Positions 15,234-23,437 of a stretch of 35,730 nt of DNA are shown in pieces. Every line of letters begins with the position of its first letter. Position 1 is the stretch's first letter. Under the pieces are notes generated by a model. The model was not told the DNA's origin, searched no databases, and worked only from the letters and a program-made list of their open reading frames with translations. Source of the DNA: Ignisphaera sp. (lineage in GTDB: Archaea; Thermoproteota; Thermoprotei_A; Sulfolobales; Ignisphaeraceae); the NCBI GenBank assembly GCA_028275825.1, contig JAPWTX010000016.1, forward strand, positions 1-35,730. The letters run 5' to 3'. The position numbers and the translations under genes were made by a program.

Positions 15234-16045
15234 AGCACTTCTATTTCAAACCTGTACTGTATCTCTGAAGACAGTTTTTCATACAGCTCTAACAGAAAGG
15301 ATGAGGGGTCTTTTTTCAAACCTACCTCAGTGTGTACTGTAACGTACTCTTCATGGAGTTCCAGAGGCTTAGCTTTATATACCTCTGCTACACTTGTAGA
15401 GCCCTCCAGAACCTCCTTAATTTTCTCAATGAGATTTGCAATATCAATTCTATGCCCATGAAATCTCATGTTTAAGCTCATCAAAGGATATTTATACTTC
15501 ACTATAGTGGCATTTAGAAGTTTTCTATATGGTATATATACGGTCGTATTATTTTCATCTCTTAGCTGCAGAAATCCACTATCTAATAACTCGACCTCAC
15601 CCTCATAGCTAATACCATCAATCACGATCTTAACCTTATCACCATCTTTTACAACACCTGAAGATGCGGCAATCACATAGCCGGCTGCATTTGCAACATA
15701 GTCTCTGAAGGCTATAGCTAGTACAAGTAGGACGATGCCTAGCAGTACTACTGAGAACAATACTGATTGTTGAACATATATTGATGCAATAAGTGGCACA
15801 GCTATTATAATGATGATGGATAGCACAATTATTTTTAACATTCCCTCAACCTTTCGGGAAATAACCCGCCTTAGCCTAAGCCTTTCTAAAATCTTCCCAC
15901 TAATCATATATATTGCAATTACTATGGTTATTGCTACAGCTAACTGAAGAATAGTATAGAGTATTCTTGTATCGAGCAGTGGGGGTGTGGTTAGAGGGTT
16001 AGAAATGCTAGTATTCGTTGTATCCAATTGAAACACCTTGAACAT
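15230..16045 (-). CDS. MscS-family mechanosensitive channel
   Basis: This 271-residue protein has three transmembrane helices at about 31-50, 68-90 and 95-115, followed by the MscS pore and beta-domain block: AIAFRDYVANAAGYVIAAS, then VKDGDKVKI, GEVELLD, NNTTVYIPYRKLLNATIVKY. The conserved F-x-N-x-x-G family segment is slightly altered, as often in archaea. It releases solutes when turgor rises. Its ATG shares a base with the stop of the TrkA-like gene (TAATG), so both are translated from one message. Confidence 0.88.
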   Translation of the reverse strand: MFKVFQLDTTNTSISNPLTTPPLLDTRILYTILQLAVAITIVIAIYMISGKILERLRLRRVISRKVEGMLKIIVLSIIIIIAVPLIASIYVQQSVLFSVVLLGIVLLVLAIAFRDYVANAAGYVIAASSGVVKDGDKVKIVIDGISYEGEVELLDSGFLQLRDENNTTVYIPYRKLLNATIVKYKYPLMSLNMRFHGHRIDIANLIEKIKEVLEGSTSVAEVYKAKPLELHEEYVTVHTEVGLKKDPSSFLLELYEKLSSEIQYRFEIEVL

Positions 16046-16680
16046 TACATTAAGAATTCGAGTACTTTTCCTTTGGAACCAAACAGCATCACAATATCAT
16101 TGTTCTTTACAACACTGTCTTCTTTCAGCTCTAGAAGAGTGTTATCTCTAATTATGGCCAGAACCTTAATGCCTTCACTTTCTAACTCCTTAACTGTTCT
16201 TTCAACTAGTTTAGGGATGTTTTCAGCACTACCCACAATTAAAACGTTATCTCCAAACTCATTCCAGGTAAATCCAAGTATGTAATTCTCAATCTTTTCA
16301 CAGATGCTATTAGACCTTTCAACCACCCACTCAGTAATACCTCGACCTTTCAACATTTTTGCAATAGTTTTATTACCAACAACAGATATTACCTTTGGCA
16401 CTTTGTATTCCTTTGCAAGCATTGATGCAAAGACATTCACCATATCATTTTCATGCATGGCTATAACAACATCAATCTCTCTTAAACCAGCTTCAAGATA
16501 AAGATTCTCATCAAACAAATCACCTGAGAAAACAGGTACATCAATTTCCCTAGTTATTGCTTCAACATCTTCTTGGCTATCTGTTAAAACAACAAACTCA
16601 TGTTTATCACGCGGTGCTTTCTTAAGCATATAGACTAGCTCTAACACATCCTTTGCATTTCCAACAATTAAAAACTTCAT
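16045..16680 (-). CDS. TrkA-like RCK domain protein with an altered nucleotide motif
   Basis: This 211-residue protein has a Rossmann-like half (MKFLIVGNAKDVLELVYMLKK, then GDLFDENLYLEAGLREIDVVIAM) and a C-terminal half resembling RCK_C (SEGIKVLAIIRDNTLLELKEDSVVKNNDIVMLFG). The first half normally has GxGxxG; here it reads GNAKDV, so NAD or ATP binding may be weak or changed. It is likely a cytoplasmic gating subunit, and its partner may be MscS, with which it is translationally fused by TAATG, or the distant TrkH. AGGTG lies seven bases before the ATG. Confidence 0.85.
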   Translation of the reverse strand: MKFLIVGNAKDVLELVYMLKKAPRDKHEFVVLTDSQEDVEAITREIDVPVFSGDLFDENLYLEAGLREIDVVIAMHENDMVNVFASMLAKEYKVPKVISVVGNKTIAKMLKGRGITEWVVERSNSICEKIENYILGFTWNEFGDNVLIVGSAENIPKLVERTVKELESEGIKVLAIIRDNTLLELKEDSVVKNNDIVMLFGSKGKVLEFLM

Positions 16681-16856
16681 TAATAAACACCTAGCAACAA
16701 TCTAATACATTAGCATGGATTCTACATCTAATTACTTTATTTCTAATACTGTAGATATGTTTTATTATTTGGAATCCTGTCTTATAAACATTTCTATAAA
16801 AGCATTGGAGAGGGTATATGATAAAATGTTGGTATTGTTGATGTTTTAGACAGCGA

Positions 16857-16866
16857 AATTTATAAG
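16857..16866 (+). promoter_or_regulatory. TATA box for the cinA-like gene
   Basis: ATTTATAAGC is centred 40 bases before ATG 16902, predicting transcription start near 16887 and a leader of about 15 bases containing TTGAG. Confidence 0.5.
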
Positions 16867-16901
16867 CTTCTAATCACTCTACAAAGTGAGCTATTGTTGA
16901 G

Positions 16902-17732
16902 ATGATGATTATGGGAGATGGTTTTGAAAAACATGCTTGGATTTTTACATTGGGTACAGAGCTCGCTCAAGGTAGAGTAATCAACACCAATGGTAGCTAT
17001 ATTGGTAGGAGGTTAACTCTACTTGGAGTTAAGGTTATTGGGATTGTGACTATAATTGATAATGTTGATCTGATTTCAAAGTACCTAATGCTTGTATTAA
17101 ATGAGGGGCCTCGGTTTATTGTTACAACAGGGGGTCTAGGTCCTACTTATGATGATAGAACTCTTGAAGCCATTGCAAAAGCTTTGAACAGAAAGCTAGT
17201 TTTAAATGTTGAGGCTCTTGAAATGGTCAGGAGAAAGTATGAGGAAAGGAAAATGCCTTTAACTCCGGAGAGAATGAAGATGGCTTATTTGCCAGAAGGT
17301 GGAGTACCAGTGCCAAACCCTGTTGGCACTGCTCCAGGATGCTGGATAGAATATGGAGAAACTGTAATAGTATCGCTTCCAGGGGTTCCAAGGGAGATGG
17401 AGGCTATGTGGGAGAACTGGGTTGAACCAAGATTAAGAAAACTGCTCCCACCTATACATATAGCAGAGGCGTTTGCTAAAATAATTGGAGTGCCAGAATC
17501 TTCTCTAGCAATTCAATTGAATAGAATTGCGCAAGAGTATGAGAAAGTATACGTCAAGTCCCATCCTTTAGGTGAGGAGCTGGGTAAACCAGTTATTAAT
17601 ATTTATGTCATGGCTTCTGGCGAAGAATCCTCCCTGGCTTCAAAGCTTGCACAAGAGGTGCTAGGTAAAATTATTGACTACGCTCAACATCTTGGTGGCT
17701 CTGTTACTGGAGTTGAGCTGAGGGTTTCTTAA
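16902..17732 (+). CDS. CinA N-terminal-type (MoCF-fold) protein, COG1058
   Basis: This 276-residue protein has the molybdopterin-binding-like fold: TLGTELAQGRVINTNGSYIGRR, VTTGGLGPTYDDRT, NPVGTAPGCW and SLPGVPREMEAMW. It is the CinA N-terminal domain without the C-terminal nicotinamide-nucleotide amidase domain, as usual in archaea. Relatives hydrolyse ADP-ribose or FAD-type pyrophosphates or handle molybdopterin; the exact reaction here is not decided by sequence. Several in-frame ATGs follow the first. A fragment on the opposite strand overlaps its last 30 bases. Confidence 0.88.
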   Translation: MMIMGDGFEKHAWIFTLGTELAQGRVINTNGSYIGRRLTLLGVKVIGIVTIIDNVDLISKYLMLVLNEGPRFIVTTGGLGPTYDDRTLEAIAKALNRKLVLNVEALEMVRRKYEERKMPLTPERMKMAYLPEGGVPVPNPVGTAPGCWIEYGETVIVSLPGVPREMEAMWENWVEPRLRKLLPPIHIAEAFAKIIGVPESSLAIQLNRIAQEYEKVYVKSHPLGEELGKPVINIYVMASGEESSLASKLAQEVLGKIIDYAQHLGGSVTGVELRVS

Positions 17733-17865
17733 CCCACTTCATTAATGAACCGTGCTCTACTATAGACTCAACATCTACCTCCTTCTTCCTAGTTCTCTAT
17801 CTTATTCTGCTGCACAAGCTCTATAACCTCTTCAACAACCTTTTTTTACAAAGCCGCCACGAACA
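17704..17865 (-). pseudogene. Possible frameshifted 3' fragment of an unidentified gene
   Basis: On the minus strand one frame reads VVEEVIELVQQNKIEN then stops; shifting frame gives RKKEVDVESIVEHGSLMKW and then KKPSAQLQ to a stop at 17704, inside the end of the cinA-like gene. Both pieces look protein-like and adjoin at the break, consistent with one frameshifted gene end. It lies immediately beside repeat family A copy 2. Family unknown. Confidence 0.3.
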
Positions 17866-18150
17866 GGCTGTTACAGAATTGATGGTAGTTTTAAATATCT
17901 GTGAATATCTGTAGATACTTGACTCTTAGAGCAATGTTTAAATAACTCTATAATTACCATAATTTCTTGGATGATCTGCACTGAGTTGATAGAGAGATTC
18001 AGATGGGGGCCTCGTGGCGTTGGGCTCTACAGGCATTCATGAAGTGCAGGCAAAGCAAATGAATCCACACCGAGGTGCAGCCCCACTAATGGAATTACAA
18101 CTACTCGCAAATACCGTCAAGTACCGTTAGCGGGAAAACGCTCATAGACA
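17865..18150 (-). repeat. Family A dispersed repeat, copy 2
   Basis: This aligns with 321-612 in the same orientation. Shared blocks include GGCTGTTACAG, AATGTTTAAA and AGATGGGNGCCTCGTGGCGTT. On the minus strand the TnpB-like tail frame of copy 1 is recognisable (SPTPRGPHLNLSIN here against EPNATRLPSESLCVA there) but a stop codon interrupts it just before. It is the more decayed copy; the 15-bp inverted repeat of copy 1 survives only partly. Confidence 0.55.
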
Positions 18151-18317
18151 TTTTTGTAGAATTTCTGCGGACCTGCAAGAATGTGCTTAGGAAACCTTGT
18201 AACATACTTTAGTGCAGCTTCCCATACGATATCGAATGATGGCGAGCCCTCAATCTTCCTAGCAATATTTCTATTAAAATCTTCTGGGCTCTGCTCCTTA
18301 TCGTTTGTCCTAGATGC
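18117..18317 (-). pseudogene. Open fragment of an unidentified protein next to repeat A
   Basis: A 66-codon minus-strand frame without an upstream start reads SPEDFNRNIARKIEGSPSF, DIVWEAALKYVTRFPKHI, LAGPQKFYKNVYERFPANG. The composition is protein-like with good helix patterning. It runs directly into the repeat and stops there. Together with the fragment at 17704-17865 it could be the two halves of a gene split by the element. No family is recognised. Confidence 0.3.
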
Positions 18318-18478
18318 TCATTCTCATTAATTTATTTTCATTTGTTGCACCTAAGGACTTGGGCGTCGAGAGCTAGCGGCACGAGCCTCTTGGGAGTTGT
18401 TATAGTGATTTATTAGAGCACTGCTCCCTCATCAACACAGATTTACAATAAATGCAAATAAAATGAAAATTTGTAGAT

Positions 18479-18661
18479 CTAACAACTCTTATCCATAAAC
18501 TTCGAAACAGTCCTAATCACAAAAAGTCCATTTAAAGAGATCTCTACATCATCTTCAACAGGTAGTGTTATGTTGATGCCTCGCCTTTGTGAATCCTCTG
18601 AAGAATTCTCACCTTGGTTTATCACCAACTCTCTTTGCCGCGATGCTTTTAAACCTGCCAT
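18479..18661 (-). CDS. Doubtful 60-residue protein
   Basis: An ATG-started frame of 60 residues begins MAGLKASRQRELVINQG and ends with VEISLNGLFVIRTVSKFMD, a strand-rich end. A GAGCTATATTC stretch lies upstream but there is no clear ribosome binding site. It resembles nothing I know and sits in degraded sequence, so it may be chance or a gene remnant. Confidence 0.22.
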   Translation of the reverse strand: MAGLKASRQRELVINQGENSSEDSQRRGINITLPVEDDVEISLNGLFVIRTVSKFMDKSC

Positions 18662-18835
18662 AGTACTTCAAATAGGCATAGAATATAGCTCTGTTTAAGC
18701 TGAAGCTTTTTGCCTTTGGCAACTGTTTTGAGTTTCATATGAGTTCATATAGCTTTATGTGGATTGATGTTGATAAAAATTTGTAAAACATAAAACATGT
18801 TCTTTAGAGTAAGTTAAGTCAAGTGTTCAGGATAT

Positions 18836-18962
18836 GGGGTCTCTGAGGCGACTCTGAAAGCCCCCAAGGCAGATACAGACTCGAGAAGCGATGAGGGGGA
18901 GAGGAGATGAAGCTATGAAAAACATATCAAATATGTGAACTTATACAAGAGCTGAACTCCCT
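18836..18962 (+). repeat. Family B dispersed repeat, copy 2
   Basis: This is the plus-strand counterpart of 9309-9430. It includes GAAAGCCCCCAAGGCAGATA and GAAGCTATGAAAAACAT, then GTGAAC and GAGCTGAAC in the same order and spacing as copy 1. The tail frame (KPPRQIQTREAMRGRGDEAM) is preceded by a TGA. The two copies are inverted relative to each other and 9.4 kb apart. Confidence 0.55.
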
Positions 18963-18984
18963 TAAAATGTCTCTAATAATTGAG

Positions 18985-19311
18985 TCAACCCCATTTACCT
19001 TTTTTCATATGTGTCTCTAGCTCTGCTTTAATTTTCTGCATAGTGGTTATTGCAAATTCTTTTTCTTCTGAGAATATCTTTACACATGGGGGATCCAGAT
19101 TATCTTGAATACCTTTTTCAGCTATTTCTAAAAGTCTTTGAAGTAAGGTAAAGGCCTCTATATGCAAACTGTTTGTTAATCTTGATCGAGTTATAAGCTT
19201 CTCTTCTTCGCCTAATTTGGTGAATTTCTCTTTTGGAGCACCGCATTTGGGGCATTTATCAGGTGCCTCAACTCCTTCAAATACATATCCACAAACGCTA
19301 CATTTCCACAT
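18985..19311 (-). CDS. Rubredoxin-domain protein with a short helical hairpin
   Basis: About 108 residues from ATG 19311; a TTG two codons upstream also fits. The N-terminus is a rubredoxin-like iron site (WKCSVCGYVFEG then CPKCGAPKEKF). It is followed by two long helices (TNSLHIEAFTLLQRLLEIAEKG and EKEFAITTMQKIKAELETHMKK) that resemble half of a ferritin-like bundle but lack obvious E-x-x-H di-iron motifs. It is related to rubrerythrin-type proteins with the domain order reversed, and probably carries electrons or senses oxidants. It stands alone. Confidence 0.75.
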   Translation of the reverse strand: MWKCSVCGYVFEGVEAPDKCPKCGAPKEKFTKLGEEEKLITRSRLTNSLHIEAFTLLQRLLEIAEKGIQDNLDPPCVKIFSEEKEFAITTMQKIKAELETHMKKGKWG

Positions 19312-19552
19312 TACCAAATCTATACACCAAAGTTGGAAATCCTTGATTTAAAATATAAAGTTTTTGTATTTGAAAGCTATATTTAATCTAAAGTGTTTGA
19401 AGCTCAATTAATAACTTCATTTATAAGCTGGTTCCTCAAAATTGTAATCATTAGATGCATAATCTCTTAATAGAGTAATATAAATCTCTTTATGAAGGTT
19501 TACATTTTATGCTAATTAATAAAATTAGCTTAAAGGAGTTATGTAAAAACTT

Positions 19553-20371
19553 GTGCTTAGGAACATGAGACATGGTTATGTTTTAATGCTCTGCAGAAAC
19601 TATGTATTTGAAGCTATTACTGATGAGCAGAGGCTCTGCAGGGTTTTATGCTTTCCAAGGCCCGAAAGAGGCTGTTGTAGCCAGAGATTGGAGGTTTTAA
19701 GAGAGCTGGGTATTGAGTATCTGTATAGTTTTGGTAATCTATTGATTGAGAGAGGTCTTAGAGTAGTTGGAAAAGGCCACTCAGCTATAGTCGTGCTGGC
19801 AAAGCATAACAGGGTTGGTGTTGTTGGACTCAAGGTTAGGAGGATAGATTCGACGAGGGATTCTCTAGAAAGTGAGGCACGCATGTTAATGTTAGCAGAG
19901 AACACAGATCTTGTCCCAAAGATCTTTGCATTTACCAGAGATTTCATAGTGAGGGAGTATATAGATGGTTCCACACTTAAGCATCTCATTGCATCAGCAG
20001 CAGAGATTCCTTTGAAGAAAATTTTTGTTAAATTGATTGAAGCTGCTTTTGAGTTGGATAGGATAGGCATTGACATTGCTGAGGTAAGCAGACCCGATGC
20101 ACAAGTTGTTTTCATGTGTAATGATCCTGAAAAACCTTATTTCATAGACCTGGGATCAGCGAGGTTATCACCTTGGCCTACAAATGTAACAAGGATAATT
20201 TCATCACTAGTAAGAGACTGCATTGGTTCGCAAGTCTTCTGTAAGAAATGGGGTGAAGGGAGAGTGCGTAACTTAATTTTGCTATCGAGACAGTATAAAA
20301 AGAGCCTTGCAGAAGAGGTAAGAAGATGCATTCTAATGCAAATAATTAATGAGATTTATGACATGAACTAG
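19553..20371 (+). CDS. COG2112-type predicted Ser/Thr protein kinase
   Basis: A 272-residue compact kinase-like fold: glycine-rich loop GKGHSAIVVLAKH, ATP-lysine in VVGLKVRR, hinge VREYIDGSTLKHL, a catalytic-loop segment reading SRPDAQVVF, and a metal-binding IDLGSAR in place of DFG. The expected HxD of the catalytic loop is replaced by RPD, as I recall for this archaeal family. The N-terminal 70 residues are a cysteine-containing extension (CRVLCFPRPERGCC). The start is GTG; an ATG four codons later is preceded by AGGAA. Substrate unknown. A short gap separates it from the M42 peptidase. Confidence 0.8.
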   Translation: MLRNMRHGYVLMLCRNYVFEAITDEQRLCRVLCFPRPERGCCSQRLEVLRELGIEYLYSFGNLLIERGLRVVGKGHSAIVVLAKHNRVGVVGLKVRRIDSTRDSLESEARMLMLAENTDLVPKIFAFTRDFIVREYIDGSTLKHLIASAAEIPLKKIFVKLIEAAFELDRIGIDIAEVSRPDAQVVFMCNDPEKPYFIDLGSARLSPWPTNVTRIISSLVRDCIGSQVFCKKWGEGRVRNLILLSRQYKKSLAEEVRRCILMQIINEIYDMN

Positions 20372-20428
20372 CATAGCATAAATTTTTAATGCACTAGCTG
20401 AAAGTGAGCTATGGAAATGTGATGGGAA

Positions 20429-21541
20429 ATGGATGTTGTGTTGAAGGAACTTGCCTTCAATTTGCTTAAGAAACTATCTGAAGCTGTAGCACCTTCAGGT
20501 TTTGAAGATGGTGTAAAAGTTATTGTAATGCAGGAAATGGAGAGAAGCGTGGATAAAATGTGGATTGATTCGATGGGAAACATAATAGCATTTAAAAAAG
20601 GAAATGGTAACGGCAGAGTTATGATTACTGCTCATATGGATGAAATAGGATTGATGATTAATGCAATTACTAATGATGGCTTCCTGAAATTCGTTCCAAT
20701 TGGTGGATGGAATGAGCGTATCTTGCCTAATCAAAGAGTACTGATTAAAACACTTGATGGAAAGATTATAAGAGGAGTTATAGGGGTAAAGCCTCCACAC
20801 ATAATGAGGCCTGAAGAAGCTAAGCAGGTTATACCAATGACAGAGCTCTTTATAGATGTTGGGGCATCTTCAAAAGAAGAGGTAGAGAAAATAGGAATAG
20901 GAATAGGTTCTATAGCAGTGCTTGAGAGAACTGTTGAGAGACTTGGAAATCCAAATGTTGTAACCGGGAAGGGTTTCGACAATAGAGCTGGAACAACAGT
21001 GCTAGTGCTTTTAGCTAAAATGCTAGAGAATGTTAACACAGAGGTAGACACATATTTTGTGGCTACGGTACAGGAAGAGGTAGGTCTTAAGGGTGCTAGA
21101 ACAGCGGCTTTTGCCATATCACCAGACCTTGGAATAGCTATAGATGTGACCATAGCTGCTGACGTACCTGGTGTTCCAGAACATGACCAAGTAACTAAGT
21201 TAGGTAAGGGACCAGCAATAAAGATTATGGATGGTAGAGCAGGCTCTGGAGTAATAGTTAATCCAGCTGTACTAAAACTGCTAATAGATGTTGCTAAGGA
21301 AGAGGGCATACCATATCAAATAGAGGTCTTGAGCGGAGGAACAACAGATGCTTCAGCAATACAACTAACTAGAGAAGGGGTGCCAGTAGGTGTTGTTTCC
21401 ATACCAACGAGATATATTCACAGCGCTGTAGAAGTACTTCACTTAGATGATTTGATAAATACAGCAAAACTCGTTATAGGGGCTATTAAAAGGATTAATA
21501 AGAAGTGGATTGAGGAAAACATAAGGAAGGTAATAAAGTAA
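20429..21541 (+). CDS. M42-family metallo-aminopeptidase
   Basis: This 370-residue protein has the five di-metal ligands in place: H69 (TAHMDE), D184 (GKGFDNRAG), E217 with catalytic E216 (VQEEVG), D239 (AIDVT) and H331 (RYIHS). M42 enzymes form dodecameric tetrahedral shells that clip residues off peptides released by the proteasome. The segment between 89 and 169 is the usual dimerisation insert. An ATG at 20429 follows GATGGGAA. No signal peptide. Confidence 0.93.
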   Translation: MDVVLKELAFNLLKKLSEAVAPSGFEDGVKVIVMQEMERSVDKMWIDSMGNIIAFKKGNGNGRVMITAHMDEIGLMINAITNDGFLKFVPIGGWNERILPNQRVLIKTLDGKIIRGVIGVKPPHIMRPEEAKQVIPMTELFIDVGASSKEEVEKIGIGIGSIAVLERTVERLGNPNVVTGKGFDNRAGTTVLVLLAKMLENVNTEVDTYFVATVQEEVGLKGARTAAFAISPDLGIAIDVTIAADVPGVPEHDQVTKLGKGPAIKIMDGRAGSGVIVNPAVLKLLIDVAKEEGIPYQIEVLSGGTTDASAIQLTREGVPVGVVSIPTRYIHSAVEVLHLDDLINTAKLVIGAIKRINKKWIEENIRKVIK

Positions 21542-21581
21542 ACTTAGAGCATTTGTAAATGGATATACTATACATCATTAT

Positions 21582-21595
21582 ATCGATATATCGAT
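21582..21595. promoter_or_regulatory. 14-bp perfect palindrome upstream of pdxST
   Basis: ATCGATATATCGAT reads identically on both strands and sits about 65 bases before the pdxS start. A TATA-like AAAGTTTATTAC (about 21610-21621) lies between it and the gene. It could be an operator for a dimeric regulator, which is inference. Confidence 0.4.
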
Positions 21596-21660
21596 TATTT
21601 ACTTAGAAGAAAGTTTATTACTAATGCCTTTGTATATACCACCGGACATGGCGATGGTAA

Positions 21661-22701
21661 TTGGAGCGATTATGGAACACACATATAATTGAAGTAGGAT
21701 TTGATAAGATTGTAGAGTTCTTTTACAGAATGTCCGAGGTAGCAGATAAGTTAAGGCAAGAAGGACTTTACTTCAGATATGGTCCTGAGAGATTGCCGGA
21801 AATAATAAGGATTCCTGAACGAGGAACACTGAGGGTCAAGTATGGGTTCCCTATATTTCAGAAATATGGTGTTTGCATGGATGTTACTAATGTTGAGCAA
21901 GCGCTCATAGCTGAGGAGGCAGGTGCAACATCTGTTATGGTTTTAGATAAGCTACCTTATGATGTGAGAAGTAGTGGAGGTATTGCTAGAATGGCTAGCA
22001 TTAATAGGATTCGTGAAGTTATGGATAACGTGACTATACCTGTAATGGCCAAGGTTAGAATAGGGCACTACATGGAGGCAAGAATCTTAGAAGCTCTGGG
22101 TATAGATATGATTGATGAATCAGAAGTACTTACGCCCGCTGATGAAGAGAGGCATATAAATAAATGGTTATTCAAAGTACCCTTTGTTAATGGTGCAAGA
22201 AACTTGGGTGAAGCTCTTAGGAGAATTTATGAAGGGGCTTCAATGATTAGGACAAAGGGTGAGGCTGGTACAGGTAATGTTGCGGAAGCAGTTAAACACA
22301 TGAGAACGTTAATGAATGAGGTTATGGTATTAACATTTATGTCTCCGGAAGACAGGATGAAGAAGGCTAGGGAGTATGGAGTTCCATATGAATTAGTTGA
22401 TTTAGTATCTCACCTTAGAAGACTGCCTGTGGTAAACTTTGCAGCAGGAGGCATAGCTACACCTGCTGATGCTGCTTTGATGATGTGGCTTGGAGCTGAT
22501 GGCGTCTTTGTAGGCTCTGGCATATTCAAGTCACAGGATCCTCACATCAGGGCTGAGGCAATAGTGCTTGCAACGTCTATGTGGTGGAGTCCTGACATTG
22601 TTTTAGAGGCGCAGTCAATGATTGATGAGGCTAAGAGTATGATGGGAATTGATATCAGAAAATTGAAGCCTGAAGAGCTTCTTCAAGTTAGAGGTGTGTA
22701 A
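21661..22701 (+). CDS. pdxS: Pyridoxal 5'-phosphate synthase, lyase subunit PdxS
   Basis: At 346 residues it is longer than the typical 290-330 because of an insert before residue 60, as in other crenarchaea. The two catalytic lysines are K131 (MAKVRIGH) and K199 ([10 protein letters not shown]). Other landmarks are [22 protein letters not shown] and [33 protein letters not shown]. It builds PLP from ribose 5-phosphate, glyceraldehyde 3-phosphate and ammonia. The frame has a stop immediately before TTG 21661, so the start is that TTG or later; GATGG lies just upstream. It overlaps pdxT. Confidence 0.96.
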   Translation: MERLWNTHIIEVGFDKIVEFFYRMSEVADKLRQEGLYFRYGPERLPEIIRIPERGTLRVKYGFPIFQKYGVCMDVTNVEQALIAEEAGATSVMVLDKLPYDVRSSGGIARMASINRIREVMDNVTIPVMAKVRIGHYMEARILEALGIDMIDESEVLTPADEERHINKWLFKVPFVNGARNLGEALRRIYEGASMIRTKGEAGTGNVAEAVKHMRTLMNEVMVLTFMSPEDRMKKAREYGVPYELVDLVSHLRRLPVVNFAAGGIATPADAALMMWLGADGVFVGSGIFKSQDPHIRAEAIVLATSMWWSPDIVLEAQSMIDEAKSMMGIDIRKLKPEELLQVRGV

Positions 22702-23308
22702 GCAATTGAAAGTTGGCATTCTAGCATATCAAGGAGGTGTTGATGAACACAGATATATGGTTGTGGAGGCTTGCAAGGAGCTTTCTATTTCATGTGAAGT
22801 TGTAAATGTTGTGGAAAAACATAGTGCAAGTAATATAGATGCTTTAATTATTCCTGGAGGTGAGAGTACAACCATACTAAAACTCATGAAAAGATTTGGC
22901 GTAGATGAGGTAATTAGGAAAAGTATTGAAAATGGTTTACCTGTTATGGGGACGTGTGCTGGTGCAATTTTGCTTGCAAAGAGAGTTAAAGACTTAAAGA
23001 CAGGAAGGGTGTTGCAGGGCACATTAGAGACCTTGGATATGCTTGTTATAAGGAATTTTTACGGTAGACAGAGAGAAAGCTTTGAAATAGATCTAGACAT
23101 ACAGGTTCTGGGAGAAAAACCGTTTAGAGGAATATTCATTAGATCGCCAGCAATTGTTGAAGTAGGGCAAGGCGTTGAGGTTATGGCGAGGTATGGAGAG
23201 TCCTATGTACTCGTAAGGCAGGGTAAAGTATTTGCATCAACATTCCACCCTGAGCTCTCTGGAGATACAAGACTACATAAGTACTTTATAGAATTTGTAA
23301 AAAGATAG
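22694..23308 (+). CDS. pdxT: Pyridoxal 5'-phosphate synthase, glutaminase subunit PdxT
   Basis: This 204-residue class I glutaminase has its cysteine at C88 (MGTCAGA) and the H185/E187 pair in [16 protein letters not shown] at 55-60 is a PdxT signature. It frees ammonia from glutamine and channels it into PdxS. A GTG start lies inside the end of pdxS (eight-base overlap), so the two subunits are made from one message. Confidence 0.96.
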   Translation: MCKQLKVGILAYQGGVDEHRYMVVEACKELSISCEVVNVVEKHSASNIDALIIPGGESTTILKLMKRFGVDEVIRKSIENGLPVMGTCAGAILLAKRVKDLKTGRVLQGTLETLDMLVIRNFYGRQRESFEIDLDIQVLGEKPFRGIFIRSPAIVEVGQGVEVMARYGESYVLVRQGKVFASTFHPELSGDTRLHKYFIEFVKR

Positions 23309-23437
23309 AAAACAATACTCTACGTATTCTTGTACTGGTTTTGTTAATGAGGCACAAAGCTTTTTACTGCAACTTTATCATTAATCTTAGATAGCAGAAT
23401 AAGTTATGGTGCATTCCTAATTGTTTCAAGGATAGAA

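Larger units (their letters stand above)
17733..18984. other. Degraded region between the cinA-like and rubredoxin-domain genes
   Basis: This 1.25-kb stretch holds only fragments and repeats: a possible gene end (17704-17865), family A copy 2 (17865-18150), an open fragment (18117-18317), a doubtful 60-codon frame (18479-18661) and family B copy 2 (18836-18962). Nothing else in it is recognisable. Confidence 0.55.

Noticed and set aside
19600-20115. A 171-codon frame opposite the kinase-like gene
   Set aside because: Low-complexity antisense frame with no recognisable domain; the kinase motifs lie on the plus strand.
20731-21309. A 192-codon frame opposite the M42 peptidase gene
   Set aside because: The plus-strand gene has all catalytic residues; the opposite frame is serine-rich shadow coding without any motif or ribosome binding site.
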